Part shown: piece by piece, positions 1 through 6,366 of the stretch
How positions within the stretch are numbered: the stretch's first letter is position 1
Layout of the letters: every line of letters begins with the position of its first letter
NCBI GenBank assembly: GCA_023460615.1
Contig: JAEWPL010000257.1
Span: 1-10,940, forward strand
Source: Pseudomonadota bacterium
GTDB taxonomy: Bacteria; Pseudomonadota; Gammaproteobacteria; Enterobacterales; Succinivibrionaceae
Reading direction: 5' to 3'
Length of the DNA: 10,940 nucleotides
Program-made: the position numbers and the translations under genes
The notes under the pieces: model-generated
Databases searched by the model: none
What the model was told of the DNA's origin: nothing
What the model saw: only the letters and a program-made list of their open reading frames with translations

Positions 1-654
1 TGAAAAAGAGGTAGTAACTTTAGCTTTAGGCTCACAGATTAAATTCTTATAAGCCTTGCAATTTATATAGACAACTGCAATTAAAAATAGCAGAGCTAAA
101 AGCCACTTATAATTAACATTACTTACAAAAAACTCAGCACCTTCTGCTCCATTAGTTTGCGCTAAAGCAATAATGATATCTGAGGAGATAAGTGAATTAG
201 TCGCAATCAAATAGCAAAGAAGTAATAAAGGTAAGAATAAGGTTATGAAAGCAATAATTACAAAGAGAACCTTTCTTAAAAAATAGAAAGTGCAATCCTT
301 TTTTGGTAATAACACACACCTAAAGAAAGTTAAGAAAGCAACAGCTAAAACAGTAAATATCACTCCTTTTAAATACTCCATAGGAGTGGTATTTAAGTTC
401 ATTTTAAGGGCAACTAAATAAACTGACAGATAAGTTATTGCAACAGTTGCCATACCTCTAAGTGCAGTTTTGTTTAATTTAAAAGTAACGATTACCGCAA
501 GCAAACAGCCTAAAGCTAAAACAGAATAAATTACCGCAGTTACTACACTATTTAGTGAAAAATCATAGACATAGTAAAGGGTAGATAAAACTACAAAAGG
601 GATACCAAAAAGCTTAAAAAAGCTTGATAAGACAAGTTTAGAATAGTTACTCAT
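1..654 (-). CDS. Probable phosphoethanolamine transferase, N-terminal membrane domain (partial)
   Basis: The reverse frame is open from an ATG at 654 to the window edge (218 codons, no stop), so the C-terminal part is missing. The product is a polytopic membrane protein with hydrophobic segments at about residues 15-30, 37-57, 66-84, 96-116, 127-150 and 183-198. After the fifth segment, residues 157-176 read ISSDIIIALAQTNGAEGAEF. This resembles the 'D-x-I-x-A-x-x-QTN-x-x-E' element that precedes the periplasmic sulfatase-like domain in the EptA/EptC/OpgE family, which transfers phosphoethanolamine from phosphatidylethanolamine to lipid A, LPS core or glucans. The catalytic Thr and metal-binding residues would lie beyond the window, so neither activity nor acceptor can be judged. 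No strong Shine-Dalgarno sequence precedes the ATG. It is divergent from queH across 65 bases. Family assignment rests on the QTN element and topology; another membrane protein is possible. Confidence 0.55.
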   Translation of the reverse strand, partial: MSNYSKLVLSSFFKLFGIPFVVLSTLYYVYDFSLNSVVTAVIYSVLALGCLLAVIVTFKLNKTALRGMATVAITYLSVYLVALKMNLNTTPMEYLKGVIFTVLAVAFLTFFRCVLLPKKDCTFYFLRKVLFVIIAFITLFLPLLLLCYLIATNSLISSDIIIALAQTNGAEGAEFFVSNVNYKWLLALLFLIAVVYINCKAYKNLICEPKAKVTTSFS

Positions 655-682
655 GATTACATCTAAAGGTTAATTTTTTGTA

Positions 683-688
683 TATAAT
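683..688 (+). promoter_or_regulatory. Likely -10 box of the queH promoter
   Basis: A perfect TATAAT lies 31 bases upstream of the chosen queH start. Transcription from about 695 would leave a leader of some 25 bases containing the AGG at 707-709. No good -35 box is seen at the usual spacing. The motif is nearly symmetric (read as TATTAT on the other strand), so it could also serve the divergent membrane-protein gene. Confidence 0.45.
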
Positions 689-719
689 ACGCTATCTTTA
701 TAAATTAGGTTCATTTATC

Positions 720-1349
720 GTGATTTTTAACTTTTCTTTGCCAGAAGACTTTTTAAAAAAGAGTCCTATAACAAATCTTAGCTTGCCTGATGCTGCTAAT
801 GTCTTAGTAGTTCATTGCTGTTGCGCTCCTTGCGCAACTGGTATGATAGAGGCGCTATTGTGCTCTGGCATAAAACCAATCATGTTCTTTTACAATCCTA
901 ATATTTATCCATTAGCTGAATATGAGAAAAGAAGAGATGAGTGGATCTATTTATGTAACTTATTAAAACTTGAATACCACATTGGCGATTACGACTACCA
1001 AAAATATCTAGAAACCATTAAAGGTTTAGAAAATGAACCTGAAAGAGGTAATAGATGTCTAAAGTGTTTTACTCATCGCCTAACAGCAACCGCTCTTTTT
1101 TCTAAAGAAATCGGCATCAACACATTTACTACTACTTTGTGTACTTCAAGATGGAAGAGTAAAAAACAAGTAGATCTAGCAGGCTTTGCTGCCCAAGACA
1201 AAGTTAAAGATATCTTTTATTGGGATCAGGATTGGCGTAAAAATGGTTTGGTAACTAGACGCTATGAACTTGTAAAGGAAATTGCTTTTTATAATCAGCA
1301 ATACTGTGGTTGTGAATTTAGTATTCAAAAAGATCACTACCAAAAGTAG
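720..1349 (+). CDS. queH: Epoxyqueuosine reductase QueH
   Basis: QueH (formerly DUF208) reduces epoxyqueuosine to queuosine in the wobble position of GUN-anticodon tRNAs. It is a cobalamin-independent iron-sulfur alternative to QueG, acting in the cytoplasm. From the GTG at 720 the product has 209 residues. It carries the family's cysteine pattern: HCCCAPC at 32-38, RGNRCLKC at 109-116 and YCGC at 195-198, plus FFYNPNI at 56-62 and SRW at 143-145. The open frame reaches back to a TTG at 678, but that codon lies just before the TATAAT promoter box and its extra residues do not fit the family. I chose GTG 720, which has an AGG ten bases upstream; TTG 735 is a weaker option. The last codons form one arm and the loop of the pyrE terminator on the opposite strand. 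It stands alone rather than in a queuosine operon. Confidence 0.93.
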   Translation: MIFNFSLPEDFLKKSPITNLSLPDAANVLVVHCCCAPCATGMIEALLCSGIKPIMFFYNPNIYPLAEYEKRRDEWIYLCNLLKLEYHIGDYDYQKYLETIKGLENEPERGNRCLKCFTHRLTATALFSKEIGINTFTTTLCTSRWKSKKQVDLAGFAAQDKVKDIFYWDQDWRKNGLVTRRYELVKEIAFYNQQYCGCEFSIQKDHYQK

Positions 1350-1357
1350 TGATCTCA
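1325..1357 (-). terminator. Rho-independent terminator of pyrE, inside the queH 3' end
   Basis: A perfect 10-bp inverted repeat (AGATCACTAC at 1331-1340, GTAGTGATCT at 1346-1355) encloses a 5-base loop. Read leftward it is followed by five U residues (1331-1327), the form of an intrinsic terminator for pyrE, whose stop codon is 14 bases upstream of the stem. Read rightward there is no U tract, so it should not stop queH transcription efficiently. The stem overlaps the final codons and the stop of queH. Confidence 0.8.
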
Positions 1358-1368
1358 AAAGTTAAAAA

Positions 1369-2010
1369 TTAAGCACCGTATTGCTTGCGGTACTCAAGCA
1401 TTGCAGGAATGTGCTCTTTTAGAGTCTCATCATTTTCAATATACTTTAATAAGTCATCAAAAGTTACGATTGAAACAATCTTAATGCCGATGCTCTCCTC
1501 TGCCTCAGCAATAGCACTCTTTTCTCCTTGACCTTTCTCCATACGGTTAAGAGCAATAATCGCTGCTTTAAAGTGAGCTCCATTAGCTTTAATAATTTCT
1601 TCTGATTCTCTGATAGCAGTGCCAGCAGTAATTACATCGTCAATTAAAAGAATATCCCCCTTTAATGGAGCACCTACTAAGTTACCACCTTCACCATGAT
1701 CTTTCTTTTCTTTACGGTTGAAGCACCAAGGTACATTTTTCTGATGCTCATTAGCTAAAGCCATAGCTGTAGCACAAGCTAAAGGAATACCTTTGTAAGC
1801 AGGTCCAAACAATACATCAAACTCTAACTTTGCATCAATTAAAGCGTGAGCATAACAAGAGCCTAAAATAGCTAAATCGCTACCTGTGTTAAAACCACCT
1901 GCATTGAAAAAGTAAGGGCTAGTTCTTCCAGACTTTAAAACGAAACTACCAAACTTTAACACACCTTTTTTTAGGGCTAACTCAATAAATTTACGTTGAT
2001 ATTCTTGCAT
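1369..2010 (-). CDS. pyrE: Orotate phosphoribosyltransferase
   Basis: PyrE joins orotate to PRPP to give orotidine 5'-phosphate, the fifth step of de novo UMP synthesis, in the cytoplasm. From the ATG at 2010 the product is 213 residues, the same length as E. coli PyrE, and it aligns from the first residues (MQEYQRKFIELALKKGVLKFG). The PRPP-binding motif LLIDDVITAGTA is at 121-132, and the flexible catalytic loop with KEKKDHGEGGN at about 100-110. The open frame extends to 2136, but those residues are unlike PyrE and would overlap divergent yicC, so they are excluded. GAGG at 2020-2017, six bases before the ATG, is the ribosome binding site; it is buried in a leader hairpin, suggesting translational control. 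An intrinsic terminator follows. In E. coli pyrE follows rph and is controlled by attenuation; here rph is absent and pyrE has its own promoter region. Confidence 0.96.
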   Translation of the reverse strand: MQEYQRKFIELALKKGVLKFGSFVLKSGRTSPYFFNAGGFNTGSDLAILGSCYAHALIDAKLEFDVLFGPAYKGIPLACATAMALANEHQKNVPWCFNRKEKKDHGEGGNLVGAPLKGDILLIDDVITAGTAIRESEEIIKANGAHFKAAIIALNRMEKGQGEKSAIAEAEESIGIKIVSIVTFDDLLKYIENDETLKEHIPAMLEYRKQYGA

Positions 2011-2015
2011 ACAAA

Positions 2016-2036
2016 ACCTCAAAAAATAATTGAGGT
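2016..2036 (-). promoter_or_regulatory. pyrE leader hairpin that covers the Shine-Dalgarno sequence
   Basis: On the pyrE strand ACCTCAA (2036-2030) and TTGAGGT (2022-2016) form a perfect 7-bp stem with a 7-base loop. The 3' arm contains the pyrE Shine-Dalgarno GAGG, so the folded RNA should block ribosome entry. The 5' arm begins only 2 bases after a candidate -10 box, so whether CCUC is present in the RNA depends on exactly where transcription starts. The E. coli pyrC and pyrD leaders are known to use this layout for pyrimidine-sensitive start-site switching. The hairpin is seen in the sequence; the regulatory role is inferred. Confidence 0.5.
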
Positions 2037-2038
2037 AA

Positions 2039-2044
2039 ATTTTA
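2039..2044 (-). promoter_or_regulatory. Candidate -10 box of the pyrE promoter
   Basis: TAAAAT (five of six bases of the consensus) lies on the pyrE strand, with CTGCAA as a poor -35 candidate 17 bases upstream. Starts 5 to 9 bases downstream would fall within CCTCAA, the 5' arm of the leader hairpin. An overlapping hexamer two bases upstream (TGTAAA) could shift the start to the cytosines. Confidence 0.4.
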
Positions 2045-2096
2045 CATGATTTGAGCTTAAATTGCAGATCGTTTTCAAAAACAAATTGCTTTAGTG

Positions 2097-2102
2097 TAAT
2101 AT
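2097..2102 (+). promoter_or_regulatory. Weak candidate -10 box of the yicC promoter
   Basis: TAATAT (four of six) has TTCAAA at 2074-2079 as a -35 candidate (four of six) at 17-base spacing. Transcription would begin only about a dozen bases before the yicC ATG, just ahead of the AAGGAG. Plausible by position but weak in this AT-rich context. Confidence 0.25.
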
Positions 2103-2121
2103 TGCTAAAAAAGGAGTTTTT

Positions 2122-2988
2122 ATGTCCATAATTCACAGTATGACAGGATCAGCAAGTAAACTTGTTAATTCCCAACTTGCAAACATCAACATCGATATCA
2201 GTTCTGTTAATGGTCGATACTTAGAAATTTATTTAAAGCTACCTGACAACTTAAGACATTTAGATTCTAAATTAAGAGCCATCTGCCAAGAAAAACTTAC
2301 TCGAGGCAAATTAGATTGCTATATCACCTATGCGTTAAATGCCCAAGCTTCTCTCAACCTTGATGTAAATCAATTAGAAGCTCTAAGTGAAGCTTTAAAT
2401 CAAGTTGAAAAAACTATTCCAAATGCTTGCAACTTAAATCCAATGGAAATTTTGCAGTATCCAGGAATTCTAAAGCAACCTGCTAACATTCAAGATTTAA
2501 TTGATGAGCAAGTACTAGAGAATTTTGCAAATTCCTTAGATAGTCTTGTAAAGACAAGAGAGTCTGAAGGTGAGAAATTAAAACAAGCATTACAAGTAAG
2601 ACTTGATTTAATTGAAAAACAAGCAGATTTAATTGAGGTTCAATTAGCTAATCTAACCAAGATTGAAAGAGAAAAGATCTTAAAGAAAATTGAAGATCTT
2701 AAAATTGAAATTGATCCTGAAAGAATTGAGCAAGAAGTTGCCATCATCGCACAAAAAGCAGATGTTGAAGAAGAGTACGACCGCTTAAGAGCTCATATCA
2801 AGGAAGTAAGAGAAATTCTTGATAAAGGCGGTATTTGCGGAAAACGACTAGACTTTATGATGCAAGAGTTTAATCGTGAATCAAATACTCTTGCATCTAA
2901 AGCTTCTAACCTAGATATCACAAGAATTGCTGTAGAGCTTAAAGTGTTAATTGAACAAATGCGAGAGCAAGTTCAAAACATTGAATAA
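2122..2988 (+). CDS. yicC: YicC family endoribonuclease
   Basis: The 288-residue product matches E. coli YicC (287 aa) from end to end. The N-terminal YicC domain spans about 1-155 (SMTGSA at 6-11, SVNGRYLEIYLKLP at 28-41, LTRGK at 59-63). The C-terminal DUF1732 region at about 205-288 holds the hallmark LDFMMQEFNRESNTLASK (243-260) and ends LIEQMREQVQNIE. E. coli YicC has been reported as an oligomeric endoribonuclease involved in decay of the small RNA RyhB; applying that here is inference from family. The middle (about 140-235) is rich in Lys, Glu and Leu and probably helical. AAGGAG at 2111-2116, five bases before the ATG, supports the start. It is divergent from pyrE, echoing E. coli yicC-rph-pyrE with rph absent. 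It ends one base before the convergent ybjD stop, with no terminator between them. Confidence 0.93.
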   Translation: MSIIHSMTGSASKLVNSQLANINIDISSVNGRYLEIYLKLPDNLRHLDSKLRAICQEKLTRGKLDCYITYALNAQASLNLDVNQLEALSEALNQVEKTIPNACNLNPMEILQYPGILKQPANIQDLIDEQVLENFANSLDSLVKTRESEGEKLKQALQVRLDLIEKQADLIEVQLANLTKIEREKILKKIEDLKIEIDPERIEQEVAIIAQKADVEEEYDRLRAHIKEVREILDKGGICGKRLDFMMQEFNRESNTLASKASNLDITRIAVELKVLIEQMREQVQNIE

Positions 2989-2989
2989 G

Positions 2990-4885
2990 TCACAGTTGTC
3001 TTGCAATTTGTAGTAATTTTGCAATCAATACTGGCACACCACTTTGACCACGTTTTTGCATGGCATCTACTAAATACAGAGCAAGTCCAGGTTTACTCTT
3101 ACGTCTGATGGCTTGCTCTATAATTTTGTCCATTGAATATCCTCTTTTTAGCTGATTACCAACCGCAAGACCAGCTGCTTGCCTGAACACATCCTCATAA
3201 CCTTGGCTATATAAAAAGTGCTCAATATCTTTTTGTGGTAGTACCGTTAAATATCTATAAGTCTTTCTTTTAGAAATGTAATCACAAGTAATGTCCGCAT
3301 ATTTCTTGCCAGCATCATCACCATCAGTTAGTACATGGAAATTGATACCTAATTGCAAGGCGGTTTTTAAAAGAGGCTTTAAACCGCATTGAGCAAACTC
3401 GATAATTCTTATACCTTCACATGGAAGTGAAATTCCTAGAATAGATGCTATTTGAGTTAAGATCCAAACCTCCGTTTCGCCCTCTACTAATAACCAAGTT
3501 CTTGCAAAGAAAGCCATCGGACGATTCATACGCACATGGAAAGCAATACGTCTTAAATCCTCATAGCTTAGGGATTTTTTTGAAATCTTATAACAAGTAG
3601 TATCGTAGTACTTTCTGCTCAAACGTCTTAAAGACTCTAAACTTACTGCAGATAACAAGTCACCACTGTTAGTAGTTACGATTTTTTGACTTTCTGTAGG
3701 TTCAATAATAGACCATAAAGAAAGTAAATAAGAAGGGTGTAATCTTGATTCAATATCCTCAAAAATAATGATAGGTTTACTATTAGGATCAATCTTACGA
3801 TTGCCCTTTGATAACAGCATGTTGATAGCAATTAAAGATACTAAGACTTTAGATTTATTAAAGCCTGGCATATTAAGGGTATTCTTAATGCTATCAGGAG
3901 ATTCTAAAGAGATAGGTCTTTTTACAATATCATCAAGATTACGTTTTGAGCTATTTTCAATTAGCTGTTGAGTAATTTTGCTTTGGCTATAGTTAGACAA
4001 ATGTTTATCAAAAAATTCACCAAAGTTTTTGATGATCTTATTTAAAGAGGAAGCGGTCATGGCACTATCTGAGGATAACATTTGAGATAGACTTTTTAGT
4101 CCTGATCTCTCCTCATTTTCTTTATCCTCAATAGGACCTTTGTCCATACGGCTATCTCTAATTCTAAATACAGGATTGTATTTTATGATGGCTAAAATAG
4201 CCTGTTTTAAGCTTTCATCTTGCCTAAAAGGATCTCCTTTTTTATCAAGTAAGGTATGAATCGTTTCAAAGTGCTTTTTATTAGTATCAAAAGCTACAAT
4301 TTGCCAATGTAAAGCGTAAGATCCATCGTCATCAAAATACCAATACTTTTTAAAGATAGGATCTTTATCAGCAATGCTTTGAATTGGATCTTCTTTAAAA
4401 TATAAGTCAATATGAATATGCTCATCCGTCTTTTTAAAGACGTCGTCCTCATCACGAGCAAATAGACTGTCTTGATCATCTAAATAGTTTTCAAGATCAT
4501 GTAAAAAGTGTCTTGCTTGGTGAAAACTATTTTCAACTTGGGAGTCAGGATCATAATTAGCATCAGAAAATTGCTCTTCCTCTAAAGATGAAAGCTTATC
4601 TGATTGTTCAAAATCTAAACTAGGTCTTTGAGTTACTTTAGCGACTAAGTCCTCTCTAGGTGCGTGGATGAATTCTTTTTCATCAATTTCAATAGGTACA
4701 TATAGATCATCATGACTAAACTTATATAATTGTTCACCTTGACCTAAAACAAGCCACAAAGCACTTAGAAGGGAGGATTTACCCCATTGATTTTCACCAA
4801 TCAAAACGGTGCTAGATTCTTCAAAATCCATCCATAATTTTCGGATACCACGAAAATTTTCAATTTTTACTTTTTCTAAATACAT
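2990..4885 (-). CDS. ybjD: YbjD-like OLD-family ATPase/Toprim protein
   Basis: This 631-residue protein resembles E. coli YbjD, a putative ATP-dependent endonuclease of the OLD family, over both halves. The ABC/SMC-like ATPase head opens with LEKVKIENFRGI (3-14), has a Walker A motif GENQWGKSS (30-38), and a Walker B-like IIIFEDIESRLHP (372-384) followed by TTNSGDLLS (404-412). The C-terminal Toprim domain has LLVEGETE (465-472, metal-binding Glu468), EFAQCGLKPL (496-505) and DGDDAGKKYA (521-530). These are the residues OLD nucleases use to cut DNA with divalent metal. Compared with E. coli YbjD (about 550 aa) most extra length is an acidic, low-complexity stretch at about 67-155, before strand IHIDLYFKE. 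AAGGA (4897-4893) seven bases before the ATG fixes the start. No partner gene such as gajB is adjacent. The cellular role is unknown; DNA repair or phage defence are possibilities by family only. Confidence 0.9.
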   Translation of the reverse strand: MYLEKVKIENFRGIRKLWMDFEESSTVLIGENQWGKSSLLSALWLVLGQGEQLYKFSHDDLYVPIEIDEKEFIHAPREDLVAKVTQRPSLDFEQSDKLSSLEEEQFSDANYDPDSQVENSFHQARHFLHDLENYLDDQDSLFARDEDDVFKKTDEHIHIDLYFKEDPIQSIADKDPIFKKYWYFDDDGSYALHWQIVAFDTNKKHFETIHTLLDKKGDPFRQDESLKQAILAIIKYNPVFRIRDSRMDKGPIEDKENEERSGLKSLSQMLSSDSAMTASSLNKIIKNFGEFFDKHLSNYSQSKITQQLIENSSKRNLDDIVKRPISLESPDSIKNTLNMPGFNKSKVLVSLIAINMLLSKGNRKIDPNSKPIIIFEDIESRLHPSYLLSLWSIIEPTESQKIVTTNSGDLLSAVSLESLRRLSRKYYDTTCYKISKKSLSYEDLRRIAFHVRMNRPMAFFARTWLLVEGETEVWILTQIASILGISLPCEGIRIIEFAQCGLKPLLKTALQLGINFHVLTDGDDAGKKYADITCDYISKRKTYRYLTVLPQKDIEHFLYSQGYEDVFRQAAGLAVGNQLKRGYSMDKIIEQAIRRKSKPGLALYLVDAMQKRGQSGVPVLIAKLLQIARQL

Positions 4886-4898
4886 AAAAATATCCTTC

Positions 4899-4916
4899 TT
4901 ACATTTTTAAATGTAA
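4899..4916. promoter_or_regulatory. Perfect 18-bp palindrome upstream of ybjD (possible operator)
   Basis: TTACATTT and AAATGTAA are exact inverted 8-base repeats flanking a central TT. The element ends 2 bases from the ybjD Shine-Dalgarno and 13 bases from its ATG. It overlaps a weak promoter reading toward ybjD: TTGCTA (4936-4931), 16-base spacer, TACATT (4914-4909). The position fits an operator for a dimeric repressor; I do not recognise it as a standard site of a known regulator. As RNA it could form only a weak AU-rich hairpin. Confidence 0.45.
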
Positions 4917-4943
4917 TCGAGATATTCGCTTTAGCAAGAAATA

Positions 4944-4978
4944 TAAAAAAAGCCCATGATGTAAATCACAGGCTTTCT
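4944..4978 (-). terminator. Rho-independent terminator of cysS
   Basis: Read leftward, AAAGCC (4976-4971) pairs with GGCTTT (4954-4949), and TGAT (4968-4965) pairs with ATCA (4960-4957). A 2x2 internal loop lies between the two stems and a 4-base loop closes the hairpin. A run of seven U residues (4951-4945) follows. It starts about 20 bases after the cysS stop and separates cysS from ybjD, which therefore needs its own promoter. Confidence 0.85.
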
Positions 4979-4995
4979 TTAGATTTTACAATAAA

Positions 4996-6366
4996 TTAAA
5001 CACGGTGCCACACAGTACCTTGAGGTCCATCCTCAAGTTCAATGTGCATTTGTTTTAACTTATCACGAGCCTCATCTGCTAAAGCCCAGTTCTTCTGTTT
5101 TCTAGCTTCATTTCTTTGCTTAATTAAAGCTTCAATTTGTTCCACATCGTCATCCTTAGCACCTGTAGTTAAGAACTTATTAGGATCTTGCTCTAGAATG
5201 CCAAGAACTGATGCTAATTGCTTCAATCTGCCCGCTAGCTTCTGTGCTGTTTGTCCAGACTCTTTATTGATTTGCTTTGCTAAATCAAAGAGTACAGAAA
5301 TAGCACCAGGTGTATTAAAGTCATCATCCATATACTCTTTGAATTTTGCAGTATATTCATCTTCAGAGCTGTCTGGATCAACTGCTACAGTATCTCTTAA
5401 AGTAGTATATAAACGATTTAAAGCAGCTCTTGCTTTATCTAAATTCTCTTGAGAGTAATTTAGTGGAGAACGATATTGGCCAGATAATAAGAAGAATCTG
5501 ATGGTTTCAGCATCATAGGTCTCTAACACATCTCTTATGGTAAAGAAATTGTTCAAAGACTTAGACATCTTTTCTTCATTGATCATTACCATGCCTGAGT
5601 GCATCCAATAATGAACATATGGAGTCTTATTAGCACAGCAGCTTTGAGCAATCTCATTTTCGTGGTGAGGGAAAATTAGATCGGACCCACCACCATGAAT
5701 ATCAAACTCTTTACCTAAGTATTTGTTATTCATAGCAGAACACTCAATATGCCAACCAGGTCTACCTGCTCCCCATGGAGATTCCCATGATGGCTCACCT
5801 GGTTTTGACATCTTCCAGAGCACAAAGTCTAGTGGATTGTGTTTGCTCTTCTCTACTTCAATACGAGCACCTGCTTGTAATTCATCTAGCTTTTGACCAG
5901 ACAATTTACCGTATTTTTTAAAAGAATTGATATCAAATAATACATCGCCGTTTTCAGCAACATAAGCATGTTGATTATCAATAAGTTTTTGTACGAAATT
6001 TACAATCTCAGTAATATTGTCAGTAGCTTTTGGCTCAATATCAGGACGTTTGATATTAAGAGCATCAAAGTCCTTGTGCATTTCAACAATGAATTGCTCT
6101 GCAAGATCATGTGCAGAAATACCGCGCTCATTAGCTCTTTTAATGATCTTATCGTCAATATCAGTAATATTGCGAACGTACTTAACCTCGTAACCAGCGT
6201 AACGTAAGTAACGTACGATTACGTCAAAGTTAACGAAAGTACGAGCATGACCGATGTGGCACAAATCATAAACTGTTACACCACAAACATACATTCCAAT
6301 CTTGCCTGGGGTAATTGGTTTAAATTCTTGCTTGGTTCTAGTCAATGAGTTATAAATTTTTAGCAT
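4996..6366 (-). CDS. cysS: Cysteinyl-tRNA synthetase
   Basis: CysS charges tRNA-Cys with cysteine using ATP, in the cytoplasm. The 456-residue class I synthetase matches E. coli CysS (461 aa) throughout. It has the HIGH signature at 37-40, KMSKS at 266-270, and the zinc ligands Cys28, Cys209, His234 and Glu238, all at E. coli numbering, so the site that discriminates cysteine is intact. Other conserved blocks are RNITDIDDKIIKRAN (65-79), GRPGWHIECSAM (201-212) and FDIHGGGSDLIFPHHENE (221-238). The C-terminal helical domain and terminal EDGPQGTVW follow. The ATG at 6366 is chosen by homology (MLKIYNSLTR); no convincing Shine-Dalgarno sequence precedes it. It is divergent from ppiB, as in E. 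coli, and ends at an intrinsic terminator. Confidence 0.97.
   Translation of the reverse strand: MLKIYNSLTRTKQEFKPITPGKIGMYVCGVTVYDLCHIGHARTFVNFDVIVRYLRYAGYEVKYVRNITDIDDKIIKRANERGISAHDLAEQFIVEMHKDFDALNIKRPDIEPKATDNITEIVNFVQKLIDNQHAYVAENGDVLFDINSFKKYGKLSGQKLDELQAGARIEVEKSKHNPLDFVLWKMSKPGEPSWESPWGAGRPGWHIECSAMNNKYLGKEFDIHGGGSDLIFPHHENEIAQSCCANKTPYVHYWMHSGMVMINEEKMSKSLNNFFTIRDVLETYDAETIRFFLLSGQYRSPLNYSQENLDKARAALNRLYTTLRDTVAVDPDSSEDEYTAKFKEYMDDDFNTPGAISVLFDLAKQINKESGQTAQKLAGRLKQLASVLGILEQDPNKFLTTGAKDDDVEQIEALIKQRNEARKQKNWALADEARDKLKQMHIELEDGPQGTVWHRV

Noticed and set aside
678..719. TTG start for queH at 678
   Set aside because: It lies just upstream of a TATAAT box and codes for residues not expected in QueH; the GTG at 720 has an AGG at suitable distance.
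2011..2136. Upstream extension of pyrE to an in-frame start at 2136
   Set aside because: The added 42 residues do not resemble PyrE, would run through the promoter region and overlap the start of divergent yicC; the ATG at 2010 gives the exact usual length and start.
2990..4885. Gabija or other OLD-based phage defence operon
   Set aside because: No helicase, methylase, reverse transcriptase or toxin-like partner lies next to it; the neighbours are yicC and cysS, and the protein resembles YbjD.
5042..5452. Open frame of 136 codons opposite cysS
   Set aside because: It is antisense to well-conserved cysS sequence, its product looks like a reverse-strand reading (rich in Ser, Cys, Leu), and it has no ribosome binding site of note. 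The same applies to frames at 5968-6207, 4294-4479, 3768-3971 and 1176-1358.
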